64,000 bases of DNA, taken from assembly GCF_014863405.1 (NCBI RefSeq), contig NZ_JACZZA010000012.1, positions 248,001-312,000 on the forward strand, given 5' to 3'. A model generated the notes under the pieces. The model saw nothing but the letters and a program-made list of their open reading frames with translations. It had not been told where the DNA came from and ran no database searches. The position numbers were made by a program, and so were the translations under genes. The stretch comes from Dyella acidiphila (GTDB lineage Bacteria; Pseudomonadota; Gammaproteobacteria; Xanthomonadales; Rhodanobacteraceae). Every line of letters starts with the position of its first letter. Positions within the stretch are counted from its first letter, which is position 1. This document shows positions 19,690 through 28,647 of this stretch, piece by piece.

Positions 19690-21129
19690 ATGCCAGCGTC
19701 GCCACACACGGTCAACGTATTGAATTTTCTTCCGGAGGCCGAGCGCGCCAGTATCCGCGCGGGCACCAGCACCTATGACTGCACGAGCGGCATCCAGGCG
19801 GCGATCGACAGCGGCGACAAGGTGCTTATTCCTGCCGGGATTTATCACGTCAGGCAGCTGAATCTTAAATCCAACCTGGAGCTGTATGGCGAGGGGCCGA
19901 CCAGCGAGTTGATCGCGTATGACAGTTCGGTAGCCTGCGAATTCATGCTGGTTACCTATGTGCGCGATGGGGGCACTCCCAACGTGGATGACAACATGCG
20001 CAACATCCTCGTGCATGATCTCAAGCTCAACGGGCGCGTTAGCGAATTTACCTACTCGCAGTACTTCTATCTCTTTGCCGTCAACGCCACCTCGGACCTG
20101 ACGGTCGAGCGCGTGGTGTTTTATGGCTTCCGCGGAGATGGCATGTACGTAGGGTCGGGGACCCTGAAGACCACGGAACGACACAATCAGCGCGTCATCG
20201 TGCGCGACTGCCTGTTCGACGGGGCGGTGAAGGACAACCGCAACGGCTTGTCGATCATCGACTGCGATCAGCTGACCGTGACCGGTTGCACCTTCACCAA
20301 TATCGGCAACAGCAAGCTGTCCCATTCGGTCGGGGCGATCGATTTCGAGCCGGATCACAACTGGAGCATCTACCGGAACGTACTTATTTCGCAGTGCAAG
20401 TTCACCGACATCGATACCGTGAACACGGCGGGGATCACATTCTTCAACGGGCACCAGAGTGGCGAGAACATCCACGACTGGAAGGTGACGAACTGCCAGT
20501 TCACCAATTGCTACTGGGGTATCTGCTGCGCAACCAAGCCGAAGACAGCGGAAGATGTGCCGGACAATCTCTCGGTATTGAACTGCCAGTTCCTCAATTC
20601 GGTGCGCTTCGACATCACCCTCGGCGGCTTGAGCTATACACAGATCAGCAAATGCACGTTCGAGCGCTCGCCGCCGGGATCGGGGCCGGGTGGGGACTCG
20701 ATCCGGTTGGGCTCCAATACTTGGCGAACCAACAAGAACGCGATCAACACCGTCATTACCGGCAACACCTTCAACGGCATACGCCCGCAGATGGGGGCAA
20801 TCGGCGTGTATGGTGCGAAGGGGCTGGTGTGCGCAGGCAACACCTTTATCGACATCTACGGACCCTGTGTGAGCTTCGCCGAAGACGAATCCGACGATGC
20901 CGGCCGCTATATCGGCGATGTGATCATCTCCGGCAACAAGGTCCGGCGTGCCGGCACGCTCAGCTCAGGCCGTGCCATTCCCATGTCGTTTCTGGGTACC
21001 AACAACCAGCTGCGGGTGGTCAAGGGCAATATGAGCCTGCAGGGATCCTTCAACTACGACAACGATATCCAGCAGGGCATTGTGGAAATCGAGGATGCGG
21101 CGGATATCCAGTTCATGGGTACGAGATAG
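19690..21129 (+). CDS. Right-handed parallel beta-helix protein, possible polysaccharide lyase/hydrolase
   Basis: A 479-residue protein with a strong GGGAGG ribosome site. Residues 8-70 follow the pattern of pectate-lyase-superfamily and phage tailspike beta-helices (VNVLNFLPEAE, SGIQAAIDSGDKVLIPAGIYH, LNLKSNLELYGEG). The rest repeats short NCxF/GCTF-type strands (LTVTGCTFTNIG, VTNCQFTNCYWG, VLNCQFLNSVRF). No signal peptide is visible, so it is either cytoplasmic or exported by another route. Such proteins in polysaccharide clusters are lyases, hydrolases or epimerases acting on the polymer. No catalytic residues could be assigned. Confidence 0.8.
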   Translation: MPASPHTVNVLNFLPEAERASIRAGTSTYDCTSGIQAAIDSGDKVLIPAGIYHVRQLNLKSNLELYGEGPTSELIAYDSSVACEFMLVTYVRDGGTPNVDDNMRNILVHDLKLNGRVSEFTYSQYFYLFAVNATSDLTVERVVFYGFRGDGMYVGSGTLKTTERHNQRVIVRDCLFDGAVKDNRNGLSIIDCDQLTVTGCTFTNIGNSKLSHSVGAIDFEPDHNWSIYRNVLISQCKFTDIDTVNTAGITFFNGHQSGENIHDWKVTNCQFTNCYWGICCATKPKTAEDVPDNLSVLNCQFLNSVRFDITLGGLSYTQISKCTFERSPPGSGPGGDSIRLGSNTWRTNKNAINTVITGNTFNGIRPQMGAIGVYGAKGLVCAGNTFIDIYGPCVSFAEDESDDAGRYIGDVIISGNKVRRAGTLSSGRAIPMSFLGTNNQLRVVKGNMSLQGSFNYDNDIQQGIVEIEDAADIQFMGTR

Positions 21130-21145
21130 GCGCCGCATGAAAAAC

Positions 21146-21171
21146 GACGCCGCAGCAAAGGCTGCGGCGTC
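21146..21171 (-). terminator. Bidirectional intrinsic terminator between converging genes
   Basis: GACGCCGCAGC and GCTGCGGCGTC form a perfect 11-bp stem with an AAAG loop. A-rich sequence on the left means that minus-strand transcripts end in GTTTTT after the stem, so it terminates the WecA-type gene. It may also serve the beta-helix gene arriving from the left. Confidence 0.85.
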
Positions 21172-21195
21172 GAGGGTCATCGGGGAAAACGCAGT

Positions 21196-22293
21196 TTAGG
21201 TACGGATGGGTTTGTTGCTGACCCGCGCGGGCGCGACAAGGCGCGTGGCTTGGCGATTCCGATGGGCATCCTGACGTGCCCGCACGCTGGTGACGGTCAG
21301 GATGTACACCATCATGGTCAGGCAGAACGCCGTAAGGTTCAGGCCGGCAGAGGTCGCCGAGTGGCTGATAAGCGCGCCCATGGTGGCGATGCCGACGGCC
21401 AGGGCAATCAGTGCCAGCAGGGTTTTGCGCGGACCCAGGCCAGCGTCCATAAGAACGTGATGGACATGCCCGCGATCGGGCTTGAACGGCGACTTGCCTT
21501 GGCGAATACGCCGCAGCATCACCGCGAAGGTGTCGAACACCGGCAGTGCCACGCACCACAGCACATCGACCGGCGACAGATGCGTCTGCGAGGTCTGGCT
21601 GATGCGCACCAGCGACCACGCCAGCAGATAGCCGATCAGCATGCTGCCGGCATCGCCGAGGAAGATCTTGCGGCCGGCGAAGCCGAGATTGGCGATCAGG
21701 TAAGGCAGCGAAGCGGTTGCCAGCAAGGCCAGCAGCAGCATCATCTCTTGCAGTGCCGGCGGATGGGCGAACAAGACCATGGCTGCAATGCTCACCAGCT
21801 CAAGGCTGCCGGCAAGGCCGTCGATGCCGTCCATCAGGTTAAATGCGTTCATCAGGCCGATCACTGCAACCACCGTCAACGGCGGCCCGAACCAGCCGAG
21901 TTCCACCTGATAGCCGAAGATGTGCCCCAGCGTGTGAATGTAGACACCGGTGCTGGCAATGACGGTCAAGGTGGCCAGCGCCTGGATCAGCAGGCGATCG
22001 CGCACGCTGAGGTCGAAGCGGTCATCCAGCGCGCCGAGCAAGGTCAGCATCATGGCGGTGTCGATCAGGATCTTCACAAACCAGTGGAACTGGCCGTAGG
22101 CGGCGGCGCCCACGATTACGCCCATGAAGATGGCGATGCCACCCACCAGCGGGACGTCGCCGTTGTGCTGCTTGCGTTGGTCGGGATGGTCCATCAGACC
22201 AAGCATGACGGCATATCTTCGCAGCATGAAGATGGCGATGGCCGAGGTGCAGGCGCCGACCAGACAGTCGAAAATTACGCGTGGCTCTAACAT
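21196..22293 (-). CDS. Undecaprenyl-phosphate sugar-1-phosphate transferase (WecA/MraY family)
   Basis: A 365-residue inner-membrane enzyme with about 11 hydrophobic helices that starts repeat-unit synthesis by loading a HexNAc-1-phosphate, probably GlcNAc-1-P, onto undecaprenyl phosphate. Signature motifs are present: GALDDRFDL near residue 88, NAFNLMDGIDGLAGS near 145, FLGDAGSMLIGY near 205 and the HVHHVL histidine motif near 275. The start MLEPRVIFDCLVGA at 22293 fits the family; the open frame reaches 22404 but the extra residues are not membrane-protein-like. It is transcribed opposite to most of the cluster. Confidence 0.92.
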   Translation of the reverse strand: MLEPRVIFDCLVGACTSAIAIFMLRRYAVMLGLMDHPDQRKQHNGDVPLVGGIAIFMGVIVGAAAYGQFHWFVKILIDTAMMLTLLGALDDRFDLSVRDRLLIQALATLTVIASTGVYIHTLGHIFGYQVELGWFGPPLTVVAVIGLMNAFNLMDGIDGLAGSLELVSIAAMVLFAHPPALQEMMLLLALLATASLPYLIANLGFAGRKIFLGDAGSMLIGYLLAWSLVRISQTSQTHLSPVDVLWCVALPVFDTFAVMLRRIRQGKSPFKPDRGHVHHVLMDAGLGPRKTLLALIALAVGIATMGALISHSATSAGLNLTAFCLTMMVYILTVTSVRARQDAHRNRQATRLVAPARVSNKPIRT

Positions 22294-22648
22294 GGCACTT
22301 TGATTCCCGTCGCGGTCAGAAGGTCCCCCCGGGCCTGCGCGATTTACTTGGTAAGTGGTACAGCCAGCGAGCGTTGCAAGGCACAACCAGCTGCGTCTAT
22401 CCATCCGCGATCATCAGATCGCTGCCATCTCCTGCATGAAACATGTGAGGTTGAAGCACACAGGCCTGCATCGACTGCTGCGACAACAGGCCTGGCTTTA
22501 ACCGCCACTTCTGGAACCTATCACCTCTGGATATCAATTTGTGTTGCGGCAAACGGATGTGTTCAGTGCGTAACCATCTAGTTGTTGATTAGGTCAACGC
22601 GCTGTTAAAAAGATTCCAGTACTCAGCTGGTAACGAGATTGCAGCAAA
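22294..22648. other. Spacer between the WecA-type gene and the export lipoprotein gene
   Basis: About 355 bases with no convincing frame. Both flanking genes are on the minus strand, so it may hold a promoter for the WecA-type gene. GTTGATTAGGTCAAC near 22583 forms a small dyad and the minus strand there reads TTGACC, but no well-spaced -10 box follows. Confidence 0.35.
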
Positions 22649-23761
22649 TCAGTGGCTCTCGCTCACGGAATAGTTGGTGTAGGCCGCGCTGCTGATCAGG
22701 CTGGCCGACGGCAGCAGCTGGCTCAGCACACGGTTCCAGCGGGTAATGCCTGCAGGGCCGACGAACACCACGTCGCCTGGCTTCACCCTGAACTCGTCGC
22801 CCAATGTGAACGCGGCAGGTGAACGAGCATCGAGCTGAAAGACTTTCGCGGGTGCATTGTCCAGATCGTTCGCACCACGGATCACATAGACCTGCTTGCC
22901 GCTGGCCGTGAGTGGATTGAGGCCGCCGGCGCGGCCCAGGGCCTGGGTCAGCGTAAGCGCATCGGAGGTACCGAAGTTGACCGCCATCGGCCGTATGACT
23001 TCACCCATCAAGTACACCTCGCGGGTGTCGTTGTAGGGCAGGAACAGGCGATCGCCATCCTTCAGGTAGATATCGCGCGAGAGGCTCCTGGCACCGTTCA
23101 GGGCGGCCAGATCCAGATGGTAGTCGTGGCCGTCGCGGCTCAGGATCAAGTCGGTGATATTGGCCTGCGTAATATTGATATTGGCGGTACCGAGCGCTTG
23201 CCACAGCGTCAGCGGTACGGCATTGATCGGCTGCGGATCCGTCTTGATGAAGGCGCCCTGGATCATCACGTGCTGGCTGTTGTAGCCAACCACGTTCACA
23301 TCTACCTGGGGGTCCTTCACAAAGGTGGAGAGCTTGCTGGTGATGGATTGCCGCAGCTGCTCGATGGTCATGCCGGCGACATGGACCGCGCCGATATAGG
23401 GATAGAACAGCGTACCGTCCGAGCGCACGAGGCGGCCATTGGCAGCGGTCTGCTGCTGCACGCCGGCAGGCGACGTCAGCTCCGGATGATCCCACACGGT
23501 GATGTAAAGCGTATCGCCTGCGCCGATGTGATAGGGCTCTGGCCGATACGACAGCAAGGCGTCAGGTACCGCTGCGCTCAGCGATACGGGACTGTTCGTC
23601 GCAAGCAGCTGCGGCGTGATCATCACCAGCTGAACCTGGCTGTTGTCCGTGGGTGTGCCGCGCACCAATCCTTTGTCTGTTACGTATTGTCCGGGCGCTA
23701 TGGCGCAGCTCTGGAGCAGAAGTGCAGAGCTGAGAACGAGCAAGGGGGGTAGGATTTTCAC
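22649..23761 (-). CDS. Polysaccharide export outer-membrane lipoprotein (Wza/GumB type)
   Basis: A 370-residue export protein. From GTG 23761 the protein begins MKILPPLLVLSSALLLQSC, a lipoprotein signal peptide with lipobox LLQSC, so the mature protein is acylated on Cys19. The Poly_export domain follows (PYHIGAGDTLYITVWDHPELT, GTLFYPYIGAVHVAGMTI), then SLBB-type segments (IQGAFIKTDPQPINAVPLT, VYLMGEVIRPMAVNFGT). It would form the outer-membrane channel working with the Wzc-type kinase. The frame is open to 23797, but only the 23761 start gives a proper signal peptide; AGGATCC lies upstream. Confidence 0.92.
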   Translation of the reverse strand: MKILPPLLVLSSALLLQSCAIAPGQYVTDKGLVRGTPTDNSQVQLVMITPQLLATNSPVSLSAAVPDALLSYRPEPYHIGAGDTLYITVWDHPELTSPAGVQQQTAANGRLVRSDGTLFYPYIGAVHVAGMTIEQLRQSITSKLSTFVKDPQVDVNVVGYNSQHVMIQGAFIKTDPQPINAVPLTLWQALGTANINITQANITDLILSRDGHDYHLDLAALNGARSLSRDIYLKDGDRLFLPYNDTREVYLMGEVIRPMAVNFGTSDALTLTQALGRAGGLNPLTASGKQVYVIRGANDLDNAPAKVFQLDARSPAAFTLGDEFRVKPGDVVFVGPAGITRWNRVLSQLLPSASLISSAAYTNYSVSESH

Positions 23762-24442
23762 GGTTAGCGGGATCCTTTTGAGAAGGTGTGCCACCAAGGC
23801 AAGGATTCACCGGCATGTCGGTGAATTGCCATCGAGTTCAGCTTTGTGAAGCACGCCGTCGACAACAATCGAACGGCGCTTCAAAAAACTTCCCCGAGTC
23901 CCTTCGCTAGTGATTTCGACCGCGTGTATGTAAGCGGGATATCAAAAGGGCGGTACTTGATGCCATAGGTGTCGTGAACAGAGCATTTACGCTTCGCGGA
24001 AAAATGTCGTCGATGCGGCATGCAACTTGCGCCGTGGTCAAAGCGTCTTCTCATACGTGAACCACGAGAAAATGAGATCGGAAGAACAATAGAAATAGAC
24101 GTCCGTAGCGATGCGAGTCGTGCTTTCATTGAGAGATCACACTCGACGGAGCGTTGAATTCGCAAGGCCGATGCGCAAGAAGTATTGGCCATCAAGATGA
24201 ATGCGTATGCCATGCATCAGCCAAGGCCGGGCGTGGCACTTTGCTGCGAATGCTGCCGTCGTGCTTTTCGGCAGTGTATGCCGTGCCGACACCAGCTTAT
24301 TCATGATCAAGGCGCCGTCACGCGGCGCAATCGTTCCGTCGCCATCCATGCTTGATCGGTGACATTGATGCGGTAATCCACATCGCTACACGAGTCCAGG
24401 GGGAAAAGTGTCGAAACCTACAACTGGATAGAGATAGCCAAC
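23762..24442. other. Divergent regulatory region between export lipoprotein and UDP-glucuronate epimerase genes
   Basis: About 680 bases without a convincing gene. It separates the minus-strand lipoprotein gene from the plus-strand epimerase gene and should carry promoters in both directions. A hairpin GCGCCG-tcacg-CGGCGC lies at 24312-24328, without a T-run. A 110-codon minus-strand frame at 23881-24213 has no recognisable features and unusual composition. Confidence 0.4.
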
Positions 24443-25450
24443 ATGAAAGTACTCATCACAGGCACCGCCGGCTTCATCGGATCGCATGTCGCCGCCAAAC
24501 TGCTTGACCGCGGTGACCATGTCATAGGTATCGACAATCTCAACGACTATTACGATGTCAATTTGAAGAAGGCGCGGCTGGCGCGCTTGTCCGATCGGGC
24601 CAATTACACCCATGTGTATGCCGACCTGGCCGATCGCGCCGCCATCGAAGCTGCCTTTGCGACGCACAAGCCGCAGCGTGTGGTGAATCTTGCTGCACAG
24701 GCCGGCGTGCGATATGCCGCAAAGAATCCCCATGTCTACGTAAGCAGCAATGTCACCGGATTCCTGCATATTCTGGAAGGCTGCCGGCATCACGGGGTGG
24801 AGCATCTGGTCTTTGCATCCACCAGCTCGGTATATGGCGCCAACACGGCCATGCCGTTCTCCGAGCACGAATCCACCGAGCACCCCTTGACGCTCTACGC
24901 GGCCAGCAAGAAGGCGAACGAGCAAATGGCGCATAGCTATGCGCATCTCTACGGTATTCCATGCACCGGCCTGCGCTTCTTTACGGTATACGGCCCGTGG
25001 GGCAGGCCGGACATGGCGCTATTCCTGTTCACCAAGGCGATGCTGGCCGGAGAGCCGATCAAGGTCTTCAATCACGGCAAGCACAAGCGCAGCTTCACTT
25101 ATGTGGACGATATTGCCGAAGGCGTGGTGCGGACGCTGGACGTGGTGCCGGACAAGTCGGCGGCATGGAACGGCAACGACCCCGATCCGGCCAGCAGTGG
25201 TGTAGCGCCATATCGCATCTACAACATCGGCAACGAGCAGCCGGTGCAGCTGCTGCGCTACATCGAAGTGCTGGAGCAGTGCCTCGGCTGCAAGGCAAAG
25301 ATGGAGATGTTGCCGCTGCAGGCGGGCGACGTGCCGGATACCGAGGCCGATGTCTCGGCCCTGGTCGAGGCCGTCGGTTATCGCCCGCAGGTATCGGTGG
25401 AGGCGGGCGTGGCGAACTTCGTGAACTGGTATCGCGAGTATTACGGCTGA
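24443..25450 (+). CDS. UDP-glucuronate 4-epimerase-like NAD-dependent epimerase
   Basis: A 335-residue short-chain dehydrogenase/reductase-family sugar epimerase. The NAD-binding motif [10 protein letters not shown] is at residues 6-15 and the catalytic YxxxK as YAASK near residue 152. [16 protein letters not shown] and the length match UDP-glucuronic acid 4-epimerases, which supply UDP-galacturonic acid. This would add a second uronic sugar to the polymer precursor set. It stands alone, with 680 bases before it and 430 after it. Confidence 0.92.
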   Translation: MKVLITGTAGFIGSHVAAKLLDRGDHVIGIDNLNDYYDVNLKKARLARLSDRANYTHVYADLADRAAIEAAFATHKPQRVVNLAAQAGVRYAAKNPHVYVSSNVTGFLHILEGCRHHGVEHLVFASTSSVYGANTAMPFSEHESTEHPLTLYAASKKANEQMAHSYAHLYGIPCTGLRFFTVYGPWGRPDMALFLFTKAMLAGEPIKVFNHGKHKRSFTYVDDIAEGVVRTLDVVPDKSAAWNGNDPDPASSGVAPYRIYNIGNEQPVQLLRYIEVLEQCLGCKAKMEMLPLQAGDVPDTEADVSALVEAVGYRPQVSVEAGVANFVNWYREYYG

Positions 25451-25763
25451 GGGCTGCGGTCCTTGTCTGCAGCTGAATCGTCGGCCACAACACTTGCTGC
25501 ACTGCAGCTCGATGTAGCCCGCGCTTGGCAGTCCTCTTTGAATGTTGCTGATGGCAATTGAGATGGTCCGCTGGCAATGGCCTGCTGGACCCATGTAAAT
25601 CATTTACTTACAAGGCAGAGCGTGAATATTCGCAGCTCTTTCGATAACTGCTTCAGCCAGCTCCAGGCTGGCTGATATTCCCTGTTTAACATCATTGCTC
25701 CAATTCGGCGCATTTCCTCATCAACCCTTCAGAGTTCTGACATAAGAATCAGTCCAATTCGTT
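25451..25763. other. Non-coding stretch after the epimerase gene
   Basis: No frame of interest. CAGCCAGC-tccag-GCTGGCTG at 25654-25674 is a perfect 8-bp hairpin followed by ATATTCCCTGTTT; it may be a weak terminator for the epimerase transcript. AT-rich sequence around 25590-25650 could be a promoter. Confidence 0.4.
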
Positions 25764-25855
25764 CGACGCATACCGCAAGGGTAGCCAGGGAAGGTGAGCT
25801 GCCAGGATGGCTGTCCGCCCTTGATGCTGCGTCGGTATTCGATGCTTCAAGGGGG
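25764..25855 (+). promoter_or_regulatory. Structured leader before the polysaccharide deacetylase gene
   Basis: Three nested stems are visible: CGACGCA (25764-25770) with TGCGTCG (25828-25834), CAAGGG (25776-25781) with CCCTTG (25818-25823), and AGCCA (25783-25787) with TGGCT (25808-25812). A second CAAGGG at 25848-25853 could compete for the same CCCTTG, giving two exclusive folds close to the translation start. It matches no riboswitch class that I can name. Confidence 0.4.
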
Positions 25856-25887
25856 TGGCATCCTGACTAATGAGGCGTGGCCTATAT

Positions 25888-26868
25888 ATGCCGGGCATAT
25901 TTACTATCTCGCTGGATCTTGAGTTGTATTGGGGTGTGCGCGACAGCCGCAGCTTCGAGAATTACGAAGCCAACTTGAGCGGCGAGCGCGAAGCCATTCG
26001 CGGCATGCTCGACCTGTTCGATGCGCATGGCGTGCATGCCACCTGGGCCACTATCGGCTTTTTGTTCTTCAACGACATTGTCGAATTGCGACAACACCTG
26101 CCTGGTGTATTGCCCGACTATCGTCGCCGGCAATTGTCTTCTTATCTTTATATCGACGAGCGCAGCTGGGGCCATGATGACGCCTACCATTTCGCGCCCG
26201 ACATGATTGAATTGATACGCAGCCGCCCCGGCCAGGAAATCGGCACACATACCTTTTCGCATTACTACTGCCTGGAAGACGGACAGACCATCGAATCCTT
26301 CCGTGCGGATCTGCAGGCGGCCGTGGAGGCCGCCAAGGCCAAGGGCATTCCCACCAGCAGCCTGGTATTTCCGCGTAACCAAGGCAATCCTTCTTATCTG
26401 GCGGTGCTCGAGGAACTGGGTATCTCCTGCTATCGCGGCAACGAGACTGCATCGTTTTACAAGCCGAGAAACCAGCAGGAACAGAGCTCGTGGGTGCGTG
26501 CGCTGCGCCTGCTCGATTCCTACGTAAACTTGAGCGGCTACAACACCTACAACCTGGAAGAATGTGCGCATAGCCGCCCGTTCAATGTTCCCGCCAGCCG
26601 CTTCTTGCGTCCCTACTCACGCTCCTTGGCGCCGCTGGATGGCTTGCGTCTGCATCGCATCAAACGCGCCATGCGCGATGCGGCGATCGGAAACCGGCTG
26701 TTCCACCTTTGGTGGCATCCGCATAATTTCGGTGCCGACGTAAGCGAGAACCTGGCCTTCCTGGAGAAGATCCTGGCTTACTACGACGAGCTCCATAAGC
26801 GCTACGGCATGCAGTCGTGCAATATGGGCGAGATAGCGCACGCGCTGGAACGCATGCATGTCGCTTAA
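25888..26868 (+). CDS. Polysaccharide deacetylase family protein
   Basis: A 326-residue carbohydrate esterase 4-like protein. The start MPGIFTISLDLELYWG carries the conserved metal-site Asp (SLD). HATWATIGFLFF near residue 51 and EIGTHTFSHYYC near residue 115 give the T-H-x-F-x-H metal-binding pattern. RWHPHNF-like WWHPHNF near residue 275 fits the second half. It probably removes acetyl groups from amino sugars of the polymer or its precursor; no signal peptide is seen, so cytoplasmic action is possible. ATG 25870 is an alternative start six codons earlier. It overlaps the next gene by 11 nt. Confidence 0.87.
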   Translation: MPGIFTISLDLELYWGVRDSRSFENYEANLSGEREAIRGMLDLFDAHGVHATWATIGFLFFNDIVELRQHLPGVLPDYRRRQLSSYLYIDERSWGHDDAYHFAPDMIELIRSRPGQEIGTHTFSHYYCLEDGQTIESFRADLQAAVEAAKAKGIPTSSLVFPRNQGNPSYLAVLEELGISCYRGNETASFYKPRNQQEQSSWVRALRLLDSYVNLSGYNTYNLEECAHSRPFNVPASRFLRPYSRSLAPLDGLRLHRIKRAMRDAAIGNRLFHLWWHPHNFGADVSENLAFLEKILAYYDELHKRYGMQSCNMGEIAHALERMHVA

Positions 26869-27628
26869 GACAAGGATTGTGCTGCTTGCCGGCGATGGAT
26901 TGTCTACACGTGGGATGTATCACGGCCTGAAGGATGAATTCGATATCGTCGCGGTGGTGCTCGAACAGAAACCCTCCGCGCTGAAGATGCTGCGCTATCG
27001 TGCGCGTACCCTCGGCATCCTCCAGACCCTGGGGCAGCTCGGCTTTATTATTTACAGCCGGCTGCTAGGTCGCGCTTCGCATGCACGCATTGAGCAGTTG
27101 CTGCAAAAGCATGAATTATCGGATGCGCCGATTCCCGAGCAGGTGATTACCCATATCGCCAGCGCCAACGAGCGCGGGGTGGCAAAGCGCCTGCAAAAAC
27201 TGTCGCCGCACGCCGTGGTAGTGAATGGCACGCGCATCCTGTCGAAAAAGCTGCTTGCTTCGGTGGAAGCGCCCTTTATCAACACGCATATGGGCATCAC
27301 GCCGACCTACCGCGGCGTGCATGGCGGCTATTGGGCCTTGGCCAGCGATGACCTCGCGCACTGCGGCGTGACCGTTCATCTGGTGGACCCAGGTGTCGAT
27401 ACTGGCGGCGTGCTGTATCAAGCGCTGATCAAACCGGAGATGGAGGACAACTTCGCTACCTATCCGGTATTGCAGTTGGCAGAAGGTGTGCCGCTGATGC
27501 GGGCTGCTTTGCGCGATGTTGCCGCGGGGCGCCTAACGTCGCGCGCCGGCGAGGGACCGTCTCGACAGTGGTATCACCCGACCTTGTTCGGGTATTGGAC
27601 AACCCGGCTCAAGCGTGGCGTCAAATGA
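26858..27628 (+). CDS. Formyltransferase-family protein (sugar N-formyltransferase-like)
   Basis: A 256-residue protein with the formyltransferase core: INTHMGITPTYRG near residue 138, equivalent to the N-x-H-x-S-x-LP-x-YRG motif, and DPGVDTGGVLY near residue 178 with the catalytic Asp. It is shorter than Fmt and lacks its C-terminal tRNA-binding domain. Overlap with the deacetylase gene suggests a joint task: a deacetylated amino sugar could then be N-formylated from formyl-tetrahydrofolate. That pairing is inference from position. Confidence 0.85.
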   Translation: MSLKTRIVLLAGDGLSTRGMYHGLKDEFDIVAVVLEQKPSALKMLRYRARTLGILQTLGQLGFIIYSRLLGRASHARIEQLLQKHELSDAPIPEQVITHIASANERGVAKRLQKLSPHAVVVNGTRILSKKLLASVEAPFINTHMGITPTYRGVHGGYWALASDDLAHCGVTVHLVDPGVDTGGVLYQALIKPEMEDNFATYPVLQLAEGVPLMRAALRDVAAGRLTSRAGEGPSRQWYHPTLFGYWTTRLKRGVK

Positions 27629-27698
27629 GCGAAGCAGCCCCGATTTGTCTGTTCCTAATGGCATAGTTCTTCCAGCATCCAAGGGAGAGAGGGGACGC

Positions 27699-27746
27699 TG
27701 ACCTGCTTAGGTCAACTTGCCTGCTAGGCAACTAGTTCACTTGAAC
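27699..27746. promoter_or_regulatory. Three consecutive short palindromes (possible operator)
   Basis: TGACCT-gctt-AGGTCA (27699-27714), TTGCCT-gct-AGGCAA (27717-27731) and GTTCACTTGAAC (27735-27746) follow each other with centres about 17 bases apart. They end 56 nt before the start of the secreted DUF1579-like gene and probably bind a dimeric repressor or activator. Confidence 0.5.
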
Positions 27747-27802
27747 ACGAAGATCAGGCAGGCCTAGACTTCCGCGCTCGACCACGCGACGGGAAGGAAA
27801 GC

Positions 27803-28390
27803 ATGAAGACGTCAACGACGCTTATCGGCCTCCTAGTGATGTCGGCGTGCTCAGCCGCCATGGCCTCTCATGGCGGTGGAACGGATACATCGACCGCGCC
27901 AGTGGCAACAAGCGCCACGGCTCCATCGCAAATGTCCCTGCTTTATCCGCGAATCGGCACCTGGCAGGTGGTCATTCGAACCGTGCCGAGCAAAAGTCTT
28001 CCGAAGGGCGGTCTTGATAAGGGTGTCGCGACAATCAAGCAAGGTCCCGGTGGTTTTTCTATCGTCCAGGACTTTTGGTCGCGCGGAACCGGCGGATACA
28101 CCGTAGGCCAAAGCTACACGTGGTGGGATGCCAACGCGAAGGCGTACAAGAGTGTGTGGTGCGACAACATGCAAGGCTGCGTGGAATTCACCACTGCAGT
28201 CGATGGCAACTCCTGGACAGTGGAAATGGATGGCGAGGCCAACGGCGAGAAAGTACATACCGTAATACGCGCCACCATGAGCAAGGATCACAACGCCATC
28301 CACGAAGAGGTGGCGAATTCCTATAACGGAGGCCCTGCCAGGACGGAAACAGTCAGCGAATATAGGCGTGTTACGTCCGGTGCGACATAG
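27803..28390 (+). CDS. Secreted DUF1579-like protein of unknown function
   Basis: A 195-residue protein with a Sec signal peptide (MKTSTTLIGLLVMSACSAAMA, likely cut after AMA) followed by a Ser/Thr/Ala-rich linker and a domain of about 140 residues. MSLLYPRIGTWQVVIRTVP and GGYTVGQSYTWWDANAKAYKSVWCD resemble DUF1579-type lipocalin-like proteins. GGGAAGGAAAG forms a good ribosome site. No function is known; it stands alone behind three palindromes that suggest regulated expression. Confidence 0.75.
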   Translation: MKTSTTLIGLLVMSACSAAMASHGGGTDTSTAPVATSATAPSQMSLLYPRIGTWQVVIRTVPSKSLPKGGLDKGVATIKQGPGGFSIVQDFWSRGTGGYTVGQSYTWWDANAKAYKSVWCDNMQGCVEFTTAVDGNSWTVEMDGEANGEKVHTVIRATMSKDHNAIHEEVANSYNGGPARTETVSEYRRVTSGAT

Positions 28391-28647
28391 GCGCGGTAAG
28401 TTGCACCGTTCTCGTCCCGGAATTTTGCGTCTTACGTAATAAGTGGCGGCATGGGCGCATTCAACCTGCCGTAACCGCTTGATCGGGCGCGTCGCCGTGA
28501 AGGGAGTCTTCACCGCAAACAGGAGTCCGTTAGCCGTTCCTGCGGCCATTAGTCGAAGAATGCTCCTGTGTCGATTCCAGGCCGGCTAATTCGTCGCATG
28601 CATGAAGGCGCCTATGTCGGCCGCCTCTTCCCGTTGAGGAAATTGCC

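Noticed and set aside
23881-24213. A 110-codon minus-strand frame in the intergenic region before the UDP-glucuronate epimerase gene
   Set aside because: No ribosome site, no recognisable motif and Arg/Ser-rich composition; treated as regulatory DNA.
26858-27628. A second methionyl-tRNA formyltransferase
   Set aside because: It lacks the C-terminal tRNA-binding domain, and a complete fmt is present at 54839-55771.
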